From positions 62,001-126,000 of the forward strand of contig JAOSJX010000024.1 of the NCBI GenBank assembly GCA_027493875.1: a stretch of 64,000 nucleotides of DNA, written 5' to 3'. The stretch is from Deltaproteobacteria bacterium. GTDB lineage: Bacteria; Lernaellota; Lernaellaia; JACKCT01. The notes below the pieces were generated by a model that was given only the letters and a program-made list of their open reading frames with translations, did no database searches and was not told the DNA's origin. The translations under genes were made by a program, and so were the position numbers. Shown here in pieces: positions 52,605 through 62,374 of this stretch (position 1 is the stretch's first letter; every line of letters begins with the position of its first letter).

Positions 52605-53047
52605 TTCTCGTTTTCTCCCCAGGGATGCAGCCGGCCCGCCAATCGGGCCAGCACCACGTTGCGCGCCGTGCGGTCGGCGCACGCGACGAACACGGTATCG
52701 TCGCCGGCGACCGTGCCGACGACCTCGCCCCACGCTTCCCGATCGAGACGCAGCGCCAGCGGCGACGCCTGCCCCGGCGGAACCTTGATCACCACGAGCG
52801 CATCGGCGAGTTGCGCGTCGAGCACCGGCCCGGGCCATTCCTCGTGCGCGTCCGGTAGCGACGGCAGCACGTACCGCCCGCCCGCCTTGACGATGCCCAT
52901 GCGCGCGATGTCGCGGCTGACGGAGCTTTGCGTCGCGTCCAGGCCACGCTCGCGCATGGCGCGGACCAGGCCGTTTTGCGTCGCGATCTCCCGCTGCGCG
53001 ATGATTTCGGCGATCAGACGCCGGCGCCGGTGCACGCGGTCCGTCAT
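52601..53047 (-). CDS. argR: Arginine repressor
   Basis: Winged HTH ATQSSVSRDIARMGIVKAGGRYVLP; C-terminal GTVAGDDTVFVACADRTARNVVLARL. Confidence 0.93.
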   Translation of the reverse strand: MTDRVHRRRRLIAEIIAQREIATQNGLVRAMRERGLDATQSSVSRDIARMGIVKAGGRYVLPSLPDAHEEWPGPVLDAQLADALVVIKVPPGQASPLALRLDREAWGEVVGTVAGDDTVFVACADRTARNVVLARLAGRLHPWGENEK

Positions 53048-54112
53048 GCGGCGGCGGCTCCCGCGGCGAAACGGCGCGCGAGGTCCGCGTAAACGCGCGC
53101 GGCGCGTCGCACCTGCTCGATGTCGATATCCTCGTCCGGCCGGTGCGAAACCCCGCTGTCACCCGGTCCGATCTTGACGGCGGGCACATCGCCGAGAAAC
53201 GCCCAATCGCTCGCCGCGCGGCCGGCGCGGGTCTCGCCGCCGGTCACCTCGAGCGCCAGCGCCAGCAACGGATGCCCCTCCGGCGTTTCCACCGGCGGCC
53301 AGTCCGTGCCGACCTTTTTCCACGCGGCCGTGACGGCACGCCTCGCGCACGAGCGCCAACACCCGGTCGTGCGGATACGCGGGAATCGTCCGGATGTCGA
53401 ACATCGCCGTCGCCGTCGGCGGCGTGACGTTGTCGGCGACCCCCGCGGAGAGGCGCACGGGCGTGATTTTCACGCCGCCCAGGCGCGGATCGGTCTCGGG
53501 AAACTCCAGACCGCATACGCGCACCAAATCCTCCGCTAAAAGCAGCGGCGATCCCTTGCCGGTGCTGTACGCGGCGTGCCCCTGCTCCGCCTCCGCGATC
53601 AGTTCCACGACGAGCAGGCCGCGCTGCGCGACGCCGACGTTGAGCTCGGTCGGTTCGCCGACGATCGCGGCGGCCAGGGGCCCGAGTGTCGGAATCACGC
53701 GCGGCGCCGCGGGGACGTCGCCCTCCTCGTTCGAGGAAAGGTAGAGAATCACCGATCCGGCAAAGCTCTTGTCGGCCGCGAGGGCGGCCGTCGCCGCGGC
53801 CATGGCGGCGGCGCTGCCCTTCGCGTCGGTGGCGCCGCGCCCGCGCAGCCGGCCGTTCACGACATCGCCGCTGCACGGATCGAAGGTCCAGCCCGAGCCC
53901 GGCGGCACGGTGTCGAGGTGCGACAACAACAGGAGCGCCGGGCCCCGTTTGCCGACCCGCGCCACCAAGCCGTCCTTCGTGTTCGTCGATTCGACGCCGT
54001 GCTCGGTCAGCCAGCGCGACGCCGCGATCTGCACGGCGGCGGTATCGCCGGTGACGCTCGGCACGCGCACGAGCGCGGAGAGAAGCTCCACCGCATCCGA
54101 CGCGGGCGCCAT
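53044..54112 (-). CDS. argE: M20-family deacylase (acetylornithine deacetylase / DapE-like); apparent frameshift near 53330
   Basis: LLLLSHLDTVPPGSGWTFDPCSGDVVNGRLRGRGATDAKGSAAAM...YLSSNEEGD; C-terminus GPGDSGVSHRPDEDIDIEQV. Confidence 0.8.
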
Positions 54113-54116
54113 GGCC

Positions 54117-55042
54117 TCAGCCCCCTTCCTGGTAGACCGATTTTCGCGGCGGCCCACGATCATCGTGCCGCAGCCTTCCGCGGTGAACAGTTCGGTGAGC
54201 AAACTGTCGCCGCGCAGGCCGTTGATGATGTGCGTTCGCTTGACGCCCGACGTCGCGGCGCGCACGCACGCGTTGATCTTGGGCAACATGCCGCCCTTCA
54301 CCGCCCCGGACGCCACCAACGCTTCGATGTCCGACGGATCGCCGAACGGCACGAGGCTGGCCGGGTCCGCCGTGTCGCGCAACAGGCCGTCCGCCTCGGT
54401 GAGAAAGACGAGTTTTTTGGCCCCGAGCGCGATCGCCAGTTCGCACGCCAGCGTGTCCGCGTTGACGTTGAGCACGTTCCCCTCACGGTCCGCCGCGAGG
54501 CTCGCCACCACCGGCACGAAATGCTCTTTCGTCAGCACCTCGATGACGCGCGGGTCGATCTGCTCCGCCCGGACGTCGCCGACCAGCCCGAAGTCCACCT
54601 CGCGTTCGAGGCCGTCCTCGCCCGGCACGGGCATCGGCGGCCGCCGCTCGGTCGTCACGAGATGGCCGTCGAGGCCCGAAATGCCCACCGCTTGAACGCG
54701 GTGCCCGCGAAGCGCCGAGAGCACCTGAATGTTCAGCAGCCCGCCGTAAACCATCTTCGCCACGTCCAGCGTGGCCTCGTCGGTGACGCGCCGCCCCGCG
54801 ACGAGGCGCGGCTCGATGCCCAGCCTTTTTTGCAGCGCGGTCGCCTGCGGGCCGCCGCCGTGGACGATCACGAGGCGGATCGACAGTTGTTCGATCAGCG
54901 CCACCTGCGCGGCGAATCCCGCGAGCGCCTCGTGGTCCGCGAGCACCCCGCCGCCGAGTTTGAGGACGAACGTTTCGCGCCGGTAGCTCCGGATGTAGGG
55001 CATCGCGGACTTTAACGATTCGATGAGCGAGCTTTCATGCAT
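54117..55042 (-). CDS. argB: Acetylglutamate kinase; apparent 1-nt deletion near 54150 removes its stop
   Basis: FVLKLGGGVLADHEAL...IRLVIVHGGGPQATALQKRLG...GLLRDTADPASLVPF...GGMLPKINACVRA; corrected end REKSVYQEGG*. Confidence 0.95.
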
Positions 55043-55056
55043 GCCGTTCGGATCTC

Positions 55057-56087
55057 CTAATAGGGAAAGAAGCCCGGCGCGCCGAGCCCGTCGGTCTCGG
55101 GCAGGCCGAGCGCGATGTTCATGTTCTGCACCGCCTGTCCCGCCGCGCCTTTGCCGAGATTGTCGATAACGCACAGCACCAGAACCTCGCGGCCCTGTTG
55201 CTTGACGAAAAGATGCGCGTGATTCGTCCCCTGCGCATCCGCGACGGCGGGCGGCTCGTCGCGCAGCGTGACGAAGGGTTCGCGGGCGTAGGCGTCCGCA
55301 TAGAGGGCGCGGACGTCGCGGTCCTTGAATTCCTCCGACCGCAAATGAGCGGCGGCGTGAATGCCGCGCACGAAGGGGCCGGAGTGCGCGATGAGGCGCG
55401 GATGAAGATCGCGCCCCGCGTCCTCGGACAACACGCGGGCGATTTCCGCCTCGTGCTGATGCGCGAGCGGCTTGTAGACGAAAAGATTCGACGCGCGGAA
55501 CGGGTGGTGCGTGGTCGGCTTGGGTTCGCCGCCCGCGCCGCTCGATCCCGTGACGGCGAAAACCGCCGCGTCGTCCGGCAGCAGCCCCTCCTTCGCGAGC
55601 GGCCAGAGCGCGAGCGCGGCGGAGGTTGCCATGCATCCGGGATTCGCCACGCATTCCGCCCGCGCGACGGCGTCGCGGCGCGCTTCGGACAATCCGTAAA
55701 CGAAACGCGGTGCGAGCGCGAAGTTCGGATGCGCGCCGTAATGGCGGCGGTAGGATTCTTCGTCGGCCAAACGGAAGTCCGCGGCCATGTCGATCACCAG
55801 CCGCGGCGCCTGTTCGAGGATCGACGTCATCAGGTGCGCGCTTTCGCCGTGGCCGAGCGCGACGAAAACGACGTCCGCCCGCGACGCGGCCTCCGCCGGC
55901 TCCGCGTTCGAAAAACGCGGCCCGCGTCGTGCGCGAACGCCGGGTGCGCCGTGCTCCACCGCTCGCCGGGCCGGCTGCGGCTCACCGCCTCCACCGAACG
56001 CACGCCGGGATGCCCGGCCAAGTACCGCAGTAGTTCGCCGCCGACGTATCCGGCGGCGCCAAGGACGGCGACGCGCAAACCGCTCAT
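55057..56087 (-). CDS. argC: N-acetyl-gamma-glutamyl-phosphate reductase; apparent frameshift near 55920
   Basis: MSGLRVAVLGAAGYVGGELLRYLAGHP; VFVALGHGESAHL; ECVANPGCMATSAALAL; HLFVKQQGREVLVLCVIDNLGKGAAGQAVQNMN. Confidence 0.95.
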
Positions 56088-57169
56088 GCGGGCACCGCCG
56101 CGAGCCCGGTGCCTTCCATGACCGCGCGCGCCAGCGAGTCGGCGTCGTGCCGCGCGTTGTGCGCCGGAACGCCGAGGGTTTGCTGGATGAAATCGCGGCC
56201 GACCCCGCTGTCGGTAACCGGACCGCTCATCACCGTGATGGGCAGCTTGAAACGCGTTTCGAAAAGCTCGTGCGCGCCCCACGCCGCCACCTGGTCCGGC
56301 GCGCAAACGACGAACGCTTTGCCCGCCGCCGCCAGCCCGGGATCTTCCAGAATGTCCGCCACGCCGTATTCGCCGAGAATGCCGTCGCCGAGCTCCGCGA
56401 CGACCACGTCGGCATTCGTGCCGGCGAGGTGGTTCATGATGCCGCGCGCGACCGACACCGCGCAGTGGTCGTGCGTCGTGGCCACGCCCGCGTCGTTGAA
56501 CGTAAATGCGTGCGTGGCGCCGGCGTCGAGCATGCCGAGCGCGTCGCGCCGCAGCGACACGCCCGTGAGCTTGCACGCGGCCACCTTCAGCCCGGCTTTC
56601 GACAAATGCCGCACGATCTGCACGCACGCCACGGTCTTGCCCGAATTCATCGCGGTCCCCGCGACGTAAACCACCGGCGGAAGATTCGGCCGAAGCTCCT
56701 CGGCCTGCGGAATGGCTCCGTGCAGAATATCCGCCGGCTCGCCGACCCGGTCGCCCGCGGCCGGGATGCGCAGCACGGCGCCGAGGATTTCCACGTCGAA
56801 AGGCAGCCCCAACTCGTCGACGTAACTCGTGCAGCGCCCGATGATGCCGCCCATGTTGAGTAGTTGCAGGGTATCGCCGACGCTGATCGACTCGGGCACT
56901 TCCCCCGCGTATCCCTTGAGCGCGCGGCGCCGTCCGAGGACGCCGGCGAGTACGTCGCCAGCGCGTAGCCGGATCAGCCGGCCGCTCACGTCCTCGATTT
57001 CGTTGTAGGTCACCTTGTCGCTGAGGACGCGGGCGGCGACGACGTACCCTTCCGTCGCGCGGATCTGGGGTGATATCAAAACATCCCGCGATAACGCGGC
57101 GTTACGCGTCGCACTGGTGATACGGTCGAGTTTGAGCCGAAAACTTTCCAACGGTGGCCCCCAAAACAA
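56084..57169 (-). CDS. P-loop NTPase of uncertain function at the head of the arg cluster
   Basis: VVYVAGTAMNSGKTVACVQIVRHLSKAGLKVAACKLTG (Walker A); 4-bp overlap (ATGA) with argC. Start codon uncertain. Confidence 0.75.
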   Translation of the reverse strand: MFWGPPLESFRLKLDRITSATRNAALSRDVLISPQIRATEGYVVAARVLSDKVTYNEIEDVSGRLIRLRAGDVLAGVLGRRRALKGYAGEVPESISVGDTLQLLNMGGIIGRCTSYVDELGLPFDVEILGAVLRIPAAGDRVGEPADILHGAIPQAEELRPNLPPVVYVAGTAMNSGKTVACVQIVRHLSKAGLKVAACKLTGVSLRRDALGMLDAGATHAFTFNDAGVATTHDHCAVSVARGIMNHLAGTNADVVVAELGDGILGEYGVADILEDPGLAAAGKAFVVCAPDQVAAWGAHELFETRFKLPITVMSGPVTDSGVGRDFIQQTLGVPAHNARHDADSLARAVMEGTGLAAVPA

Positions 57170-57177
57170 ACCCCAAA

Positions 57178-57206
57178 TTGTGCATAAAAATTCATATTAT
57201 GCACAA
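57178..57206. promoter_or_regulatory. Candidate ArgR operator (ARG box) inside a 29-bp dyad
   Basis: TTGTGCATAA-AAATTCATA-TTATGCACAA, perfect 10-bp arms; contains TGCATAAAAATTCA, one mismatch from TGAATAAAAATTCA. Confidence 0.65.
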
Positions 57207-57329
57207 AAGGAACGCGTATCTATGCACCAACTTCGCCGCCATGTCAAGCGAAAATTCGCGCCCGCGCGCCTCGCCGGCGGACTTTACTCAACACTTTGAA
57301 TTTAAAGGGATTTTTACGAACAGATCAGA

Positions 57330-58226
57330 GAATGATGACGCCGTCTTTTTCCTTCGTTTCCCCGCCTTCGTCCTCTTCCGGCCTTTTTCTCCTGCGCCTT
57401 CGACAGCGCGGTGTGAATAATATCGCGCGTGGCGTGCAGTTCGGCCTCGTCCCGGCGCCGGCTACCGGCGAGGAACGCGTCGAGGTCGCGGGTCATGATC
57501 TGGGGATTGATCCGCCCGGGGAATTGCGCACGGCGCGGTTCACGATGTCGATGATCGGCTGCCGGTCGCGGCGCCGCTGCATCCCGCGCAGACACTCGTC
57601 AAGAAACTCGTCGCCGTCGTAGGGGTAATGATCGCCGAATGAGCGGTCGTCGCCCGACGCCTTGAACCACGCGATGATTTCGATATAGGCGGTCAGGTGC
57701 AGCCGGATCGCCGCCGCGAAATTGCCGAGGTCCTTTTCGAGCAGCGCCTGTTCCTCGTGCAGCGTGGAGAGATAGCGGCTTTTGTTGGCGAACGAAATAT
57801 CGTCCCCGTATCCCCGATAAAATTAAGCGCGTCCTCGAAGGTTCGCGACGTCTTTTTCGCCTTGCCCTGCTTCTTATAGATATCCCCCAGCGTAAACATG
57901 GCCGGGAGCACCCACTCGAGGGTGGACCCCGGGACGACCTTCAGCATCCGTGCGATGCGCGTCACGCCCGGAACGACCGATTCGATATTGAGTGCCTTGT
58001 TCCCTTTTTTACCGGCCAGATAGGCTTCGTAGTCCCAGCCGTTGATCCGCAGGGACCTGTAGAGCATCCGCTCCGCCTGCGCGAGCTTGCCTTTTTCAAT
58101 CAGCTTTTCAGCACGTTCCACGGCCGAGGCGACGCGGTGCGAGCCCATTTTCGCGAACTGGACCTGAAGATAGACGAGCACCACGGCGGTCAGAAAACCG
58201 AGCGTGAGAACGACCGGAAGGATCAT
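57330..58226 (-). CDS. Membrane-anchored TPR-like hypothetical protein; apparent frameshifts
   Basis: MILPVVLTLGFLTAVVLVYLQVQFAKMGSHRVASAVERAEKLIEKGKLAQAERMLYRSL; the 3' part is split over other frames. Confidence 0.45.
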
Positions 58227-58330
58227 GGCGGTTCTGACTTTCTACGTGTTGGAATTCCCCCATTGATTCTAGGCACAACCGTGCTGAAAAATCAACAGAA
58301 AAACCCTTTCGCCACAGGGATTTAGCCCTT

Positions 58331-59956
58331 TTATGCCCCGCATCCGCACGATGCGTCATCGTCGTCGTCATCGTCGTCGCCGGAGGAGGTGAATTCCGCC
58401 TGAACACTGCACAATTCTTCAATACAGCCGGCGAAATCGCCGCAATTGTCGACGTCTTCGTGATCGGCGCAATCCTGGACGCAGTCCCAGGGCCCCGTGG
58501 CGTCCTGGCAAAGATTGTGCGCCTTGGCGCCGGACATCGGTTCGCCGTTGTCGAAAAGGGCCAGATCGCATTCCGTGTAGATCAGCGTCAGCAGATCGGT
58601 GCAATCGATGTCGCCGTCGACGCCGTCGTCGTCGGCGTCGTCGTCGCCGTCGTCATCGTCGTCATCGTCGCCGAAGCCGGCGACCTCCTTGTACCGTTTC
58701 ACCGCCTCGTACGCATTGATCTCGCCCCACCCCGTGTCCTGGTTCCACGTGCCGTTGTTGGAGGCCGTTTCGAACATCACCTCGGCGACCAGATCGGGGT
58801 CAGGGCCGGCCGCGCTGATCATGAGCGCCGCCACGGCGGCGGCGTGGGGGCACGACATGCTCGTGCCGGAGAACGCGTAGTATCCGACGCCGCTCCACCA
58901 CGACGTCGTCTGCTGAACGATCTCCTCGCCCGGCGCGAGCACGTCGAGCGCCGTGCCGAAGTTCGCAAAACCGGAACGCGACGCCGCGGTACCCGGCGTG
59001 TGCGGGCGGCTCGATCCCACCGCGATCACGTTGTTGTACGCCGCCGGATAATCGACGGGCGAATCGCCGTCGTTGCCCGACGCCGCGAACACGGTGACGT
59101 CGTTCGTCCAGGCGTAGGTCATGGCGTTGGCCGACTGGCTCACGTACTGCGGCCCGCCGAGACTCATGCTGATGATGTCCGCGCCGTTGGCGACGGCGTA
59201 GTAGATCGCGTCGATGATGTCGCCCTCGTACGCCCCGCCGAAATTATCCGGAAACACCTTGAGCGGCATGATCGCCGCGTCGTACGCGATGCCCGCGGCG
59301 CCGAGCCCGTTGTTCGTCGCCTCGGCGATCGTATTGGAGACGTGCGTTCCGTGGCCCTGCGAATCGGTGGCGTCCGTGTCGTTGTTGTTGAAATCGTATC
59401 CCGCGAGAATGAACTGCGCGCGGTCGTCGATGGACATCAGGTAGCCCGTGTCGAGCACCGCCACCACGGTCCCCGTCCCCTTCGCCAGATCCCACGCCTT
59501 GTCCACGTAAATCTGCGGGAAGTTGGATTGATACTGCGAGTAGTAAGGATCGTTCGGCGTGAAGCTCGGATACAGCACCCAGTTCGGGTTGGCGTCCTCC
59601 ACCTCGGGCATGGCGCGAAGTTTTTCGACGACGGTCTTCACGTCTCCCGTGAACTCGACGAGCGTGTAGGTCAGATCGCCGGTATCGAAGCCGCCCGCTT
59701 TTTTCAGTTCGACGGCCGCGTGCGACGTGCCCTGAAACGTATGGAACGAACGCACGCGCGCCCCGCCGCGCGCCACGGCCGATTCGGCGTCGGCCAGGCT
59801 CATGGCCTTTCGAAACGACACGATCGCGGTGGTGCCGCTGGCCTCGGCGCCGTCGATCATCACGTTGAAGCTGTCCTTATAAGCCCAGGCCGGCGCGGCC
59901 ATAAAAACCATGACCGCCACGGCGACGAGTACCGCCGGACCGAATTTCTTTGTCAT
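58331..59956 (-). CDS. Exported subtilisin-like (S8) serine protease with Cys-rich module, Asp-rich linker and C-terminal SCGCGA
   Basis: Signal MTKKFGPAVLVAVAVMVFMAAPAWA; VVAVLDTGY; DSQGHGTHVSNTIAEA; FSGTSMSCPHAAAVAALM; ends SGDDDDDDDDASCGCGA*. Confidence 0.93.
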   Translation of the reverse strand: MTKKFGPAVLVAVAVMVFMAAPAWAYKDSFNVMIDGAEASGTTAIVSFRKAMSLADAESAVARGGARVRSFHTFQGTSHAAVELKKAGGFDTGDLTYTLVEFTGDVKTVVEKLRAMPEVEDANPNWVLYPSFTPNDPYYSQYQSNFPQIYVDKAWDLAKGTGTVVAVLDTGYLMSIDDRAQFILAGYDFNNNDTDATDSQGHGTHVSNTIAEATNNGLGAAGIAYDAAIMPLKVFPDNFGGAYEGDIIDAIYYAVANGADIISMSLGGPQYVSQSANAMTYAWTNDVTVFAASGNDGDSPVDYPAAYNNVIAVGSSRPHTPGTAASRSGFANFGTALDVLAPGEEIVQQTTSWWSGVGYYAFSGTSMSCPHAAAVAALMISAAGPDPDLVAEVMFETASNNGTWNQDTGWGEINAYEAVKRYKEVAGFGDDDDDDDGDDDADDDGVDGDIDCTDLLTLIYTECDLALFDNGEPMSGAKAHNLCQDATGPWDCVQDCADHEDVDNCGDFAGCIEELCSVQAEFTSSGDDDDDDDDASCGCGA

Positions 59957-60132
59957 TGACCGCTTCTCCCTGGGATGCGTCATCCCGCAAACGGGCGGGT
60001 AAAAAAAGCTTCCCTTTATACACGCGTTGCGGCCCCGATCCAACCGGTCCCGTTCCGCTTTCCAAGCCCGCCGGTTGACCGGAATTCCTCAATTATTTAA
60101 GACGGTTCACGCACAACCCCGGCGGAGGGTCT

Positions 60133-60992
60133 TTGGAACAATTCATCGGCGTCAAGGCCTACGCGAAGGTCAACCTCCGCTTGGAAGTCCTCGCGCGCCG
60201 GTCCGACGGATACCACGATCTCCAGATGGTCAACGCGTGCCTCGATCTCGCCGACGACCTTGTCCTGGAGCGAACGGACAACGGCATCCGGCTGGTCGTC
60301 GAAGGCGCGGATCTCCCCGTCGACGCGGACAACCTCGCCTACCGCGCCGCGCGCGCGTTTCTCGACGCGGCCGGAGAAGGCGGCGGCGTGGTGATCAAGA
60401 TCGGTAAAAAAATTCCCGTGGCGGCGGGCCTCGGCGGCGGGTCCGGCGATGCGGCCGCCGTGTTGCGCGGGATGAACGAATTGTTCGGCGCCGGCCTCGA
60501 CGACGCGCGCCTCGCCGACCTCGGGCTGAAAAATCGGCGCGGACGTACCGTTCTGTTTGCGCGGGACACCGAGCGTGGTGCGCGGCGTCGGCGAAATCGT
60601 GCTCCCGTACGACATCACCGGCGATCTCCGCGTCGGCCTTTTGAATCCCGGTTTTCCGGTAAGCACGGCGGAGGCGTACCGCATGGCCTCCGCGTCCGGC
60701 ACTCCCCCGGACCGCTTCTACCCTTCCCGGCGCGCTCGCGGGAGCGGCCGCCGCGGCCGGGATTTTGCGCAACGATCTCGAAGCGGTGATCGCCGCGCGC
60801 CACCCGGAAATCGGCGAGATGCGTGAGCTTTTGACGGAGAACGGCGCCGCGGGCGTGCTGATGAGCGGCAGCGGTCCGAGCGTCTTCGGCCTGTGGGACG
60901 GCGCGCTCCCGGAGGACGAACTCACCCTCGCCGCGATGGAACACGGCTGGCGGTTTTACGCCGCGCGGCTGCGGACGGTGGCCACGGCATAA
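60133..60992 (+). CDS. ispE: 4-diphosphocytidyl-2-C-methyl-D-erythritol kinase; two apparent frameshifts (near 60531 and 60727)
   Basis: VKAYAKVNLRLEVLARRSDGYHDLQMVNACLDLAD; KIPVAAGLGGGSGDAAAVLRGMNELFG; GVLMSGSGPSVFGLWD. Confidence 0.93.
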
Positions 60993-61103
60993 CAGAACGT
61001 CATGGAGGAAAACGAAAAACCCTTGCCCTGAGCAGCGTCGAAGGGGCGCTTTTTTGTTCTCCGGGGTGAAAAAACCAGGACGGTCTTTTTCAACCCTGAG
61101 TAA

Positions 61104-61175
61104 TGGGGCGTCGACAAGTGGTAAGTCACGGGACTTTGAATCCCGCATTCGCAGGTTCGAATCCTGCCGCCCCAG
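61104..61175 (+). tRNA. tRNA-Gln (anticodon TTG)
   Basis: Acceptor TGGGGCG/CGCCCCA; anticodon arm CGGGA-CTTTGAA-TCCCG; T arm GCAGG-TTCGAAT-CCTGC; no encoded CCA. Confidence 0.95.
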
Positions 61176-61464
61176 TCAACAAAATCAGGCATTCGGCGCG
61201 ATTTCCGCCGGGTGCCTTTTTCTTTGAGTCACCACTGAGCAACCACGCAGAAAAGTTTAGCGTTGATCCGCAGAGACGGGCGATCGTTCGTCCATCTACC
61301 GGCGAAAGCGGTCCTTTATAGGTATCCACGTCGCACTTTATGAATCGACGGGTGACGACGATCTGGCGCATGCTGTAGATTGTGTCCTGGTAGTTGGCGG
61401 TTTTCGTTTTCGGCGCAAGACGGGTTACCCACGTGAGGCCAAACTTAAGAAGGAAAACCAGATC

Positions 61465-61884
61465 ATGAGGCCTAATCCTGCACAGTTCGTCACCCTCGTG
61501 ATGCTCACCCTCACGCTCCCGCTTTTCCTCGCGTGCGATGGGTGCGGGCTTGGCGGCGACGACGATGATGATGACGACGACGACAGCACCGAGTCTGAAT
61601 TCGGCGATTGCCAGGAAGAAGTTTTTAATCCGGGACTCCTTGACCCGGAAAGCGAAGATTATCGGTCTGATATTGATGCCGCGCTTAAAAATTGCGATGA
61701 CCAACAAGAAGGGCGTTTCGATTGCTCTGGTGTGGGGGATTATGAAAGCGAGGAATGGTGTAACTGCGTGGTTCCTTTTTATCAGCAAGCATGCGAGTGT
61801 GCGAGTTCTATCTGCAGCGATCATCCAGTCTGTGGAGAGTACGACGTCATAATGTTTGAGAATAATTGTGGAAGATATTATTGA
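61465..61884 (+). CDS. Small Cys-rich lipoprotein with Asp tract
   Basis: LTLTLPLFLACDGCGLGGDDDDDDDDDSTESEFGDCQEE...WCNCVVPFYQQACECASSICSDHPVCGE. Confidence 0.7.
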   Translation: MRPNPAQFVTLVMLTLTLPLFLACDGCGLGGDDDDDDDDDSTESEFGDCQEEVFNPGLLDPESEDYRSDIDAALKNCDDQQEGRFDCSGVGDYESEEWCNCVVPFYQQACECASSICSDHPVCGEYDVIMFENNCGRYY

Positions 61885-62212
61885 GCACTCCAATGGAGAC
61901 GCCTTCGTGTACTTTCAAATGAGTCTCCTGGTTCTCGCGCTCGCGCTCTTTCTCCCGCTTGCTTGCGTCAATGCATCGGACGATGACGATGATGACGACG
62001 ATAATGCGGACGAATTTACCGATGCCGACGTGGCCGAATGCGAGGCGGAAGTTTATGACGATTGCCCAGACGGCGCGGACGAATACGAAAATCCGCAATG
62101 CTACCGATGGCTTTTAAGCTGTTCTGAGTGCGGCTGTCATGTTACCGATTGTTCGACAATGACAGGCGAGCCTAGCCAGTCGGAATGTCCCTACCTGCGC
62201 GATGATGTCTGA
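61856..62212 (+). CDS. Small Cys-rich lipoprotein with Asp tract (adjacent paralogue-like)
   Basis: MSLLVLALALFLPLACVNASDDDDDDDDNADEFTDADVAECEAEVYDDCPD...CYRWLLSCSECGCHVTDCS. Confidence 0.65.
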   Translation: MRIIVEDIIEHSNGDAFVYFQMSLLVLALALFLPLACVNASDDDDDDDDNADEFTDADVAECEAEVYDDCPDGADEYENPQCYRWLLSCSECGCHVTDCSTMTGEPSQSECPYLRDDV

Positions 62213-62374
62213 TATTACGGACCGGCACTAATGAAAAACGAATAGGCAACGTAAATGTGTCCGGTAATTCGCGGCAAGCGCCCATTGAATCGCAACCGGC
62301 AGCGCGAATTTTTGCCGAGATTTTCCGCATTCCGAGCGGCTGGTTTTTCGAGTTTTCCGACTCTTCCACGCGCG

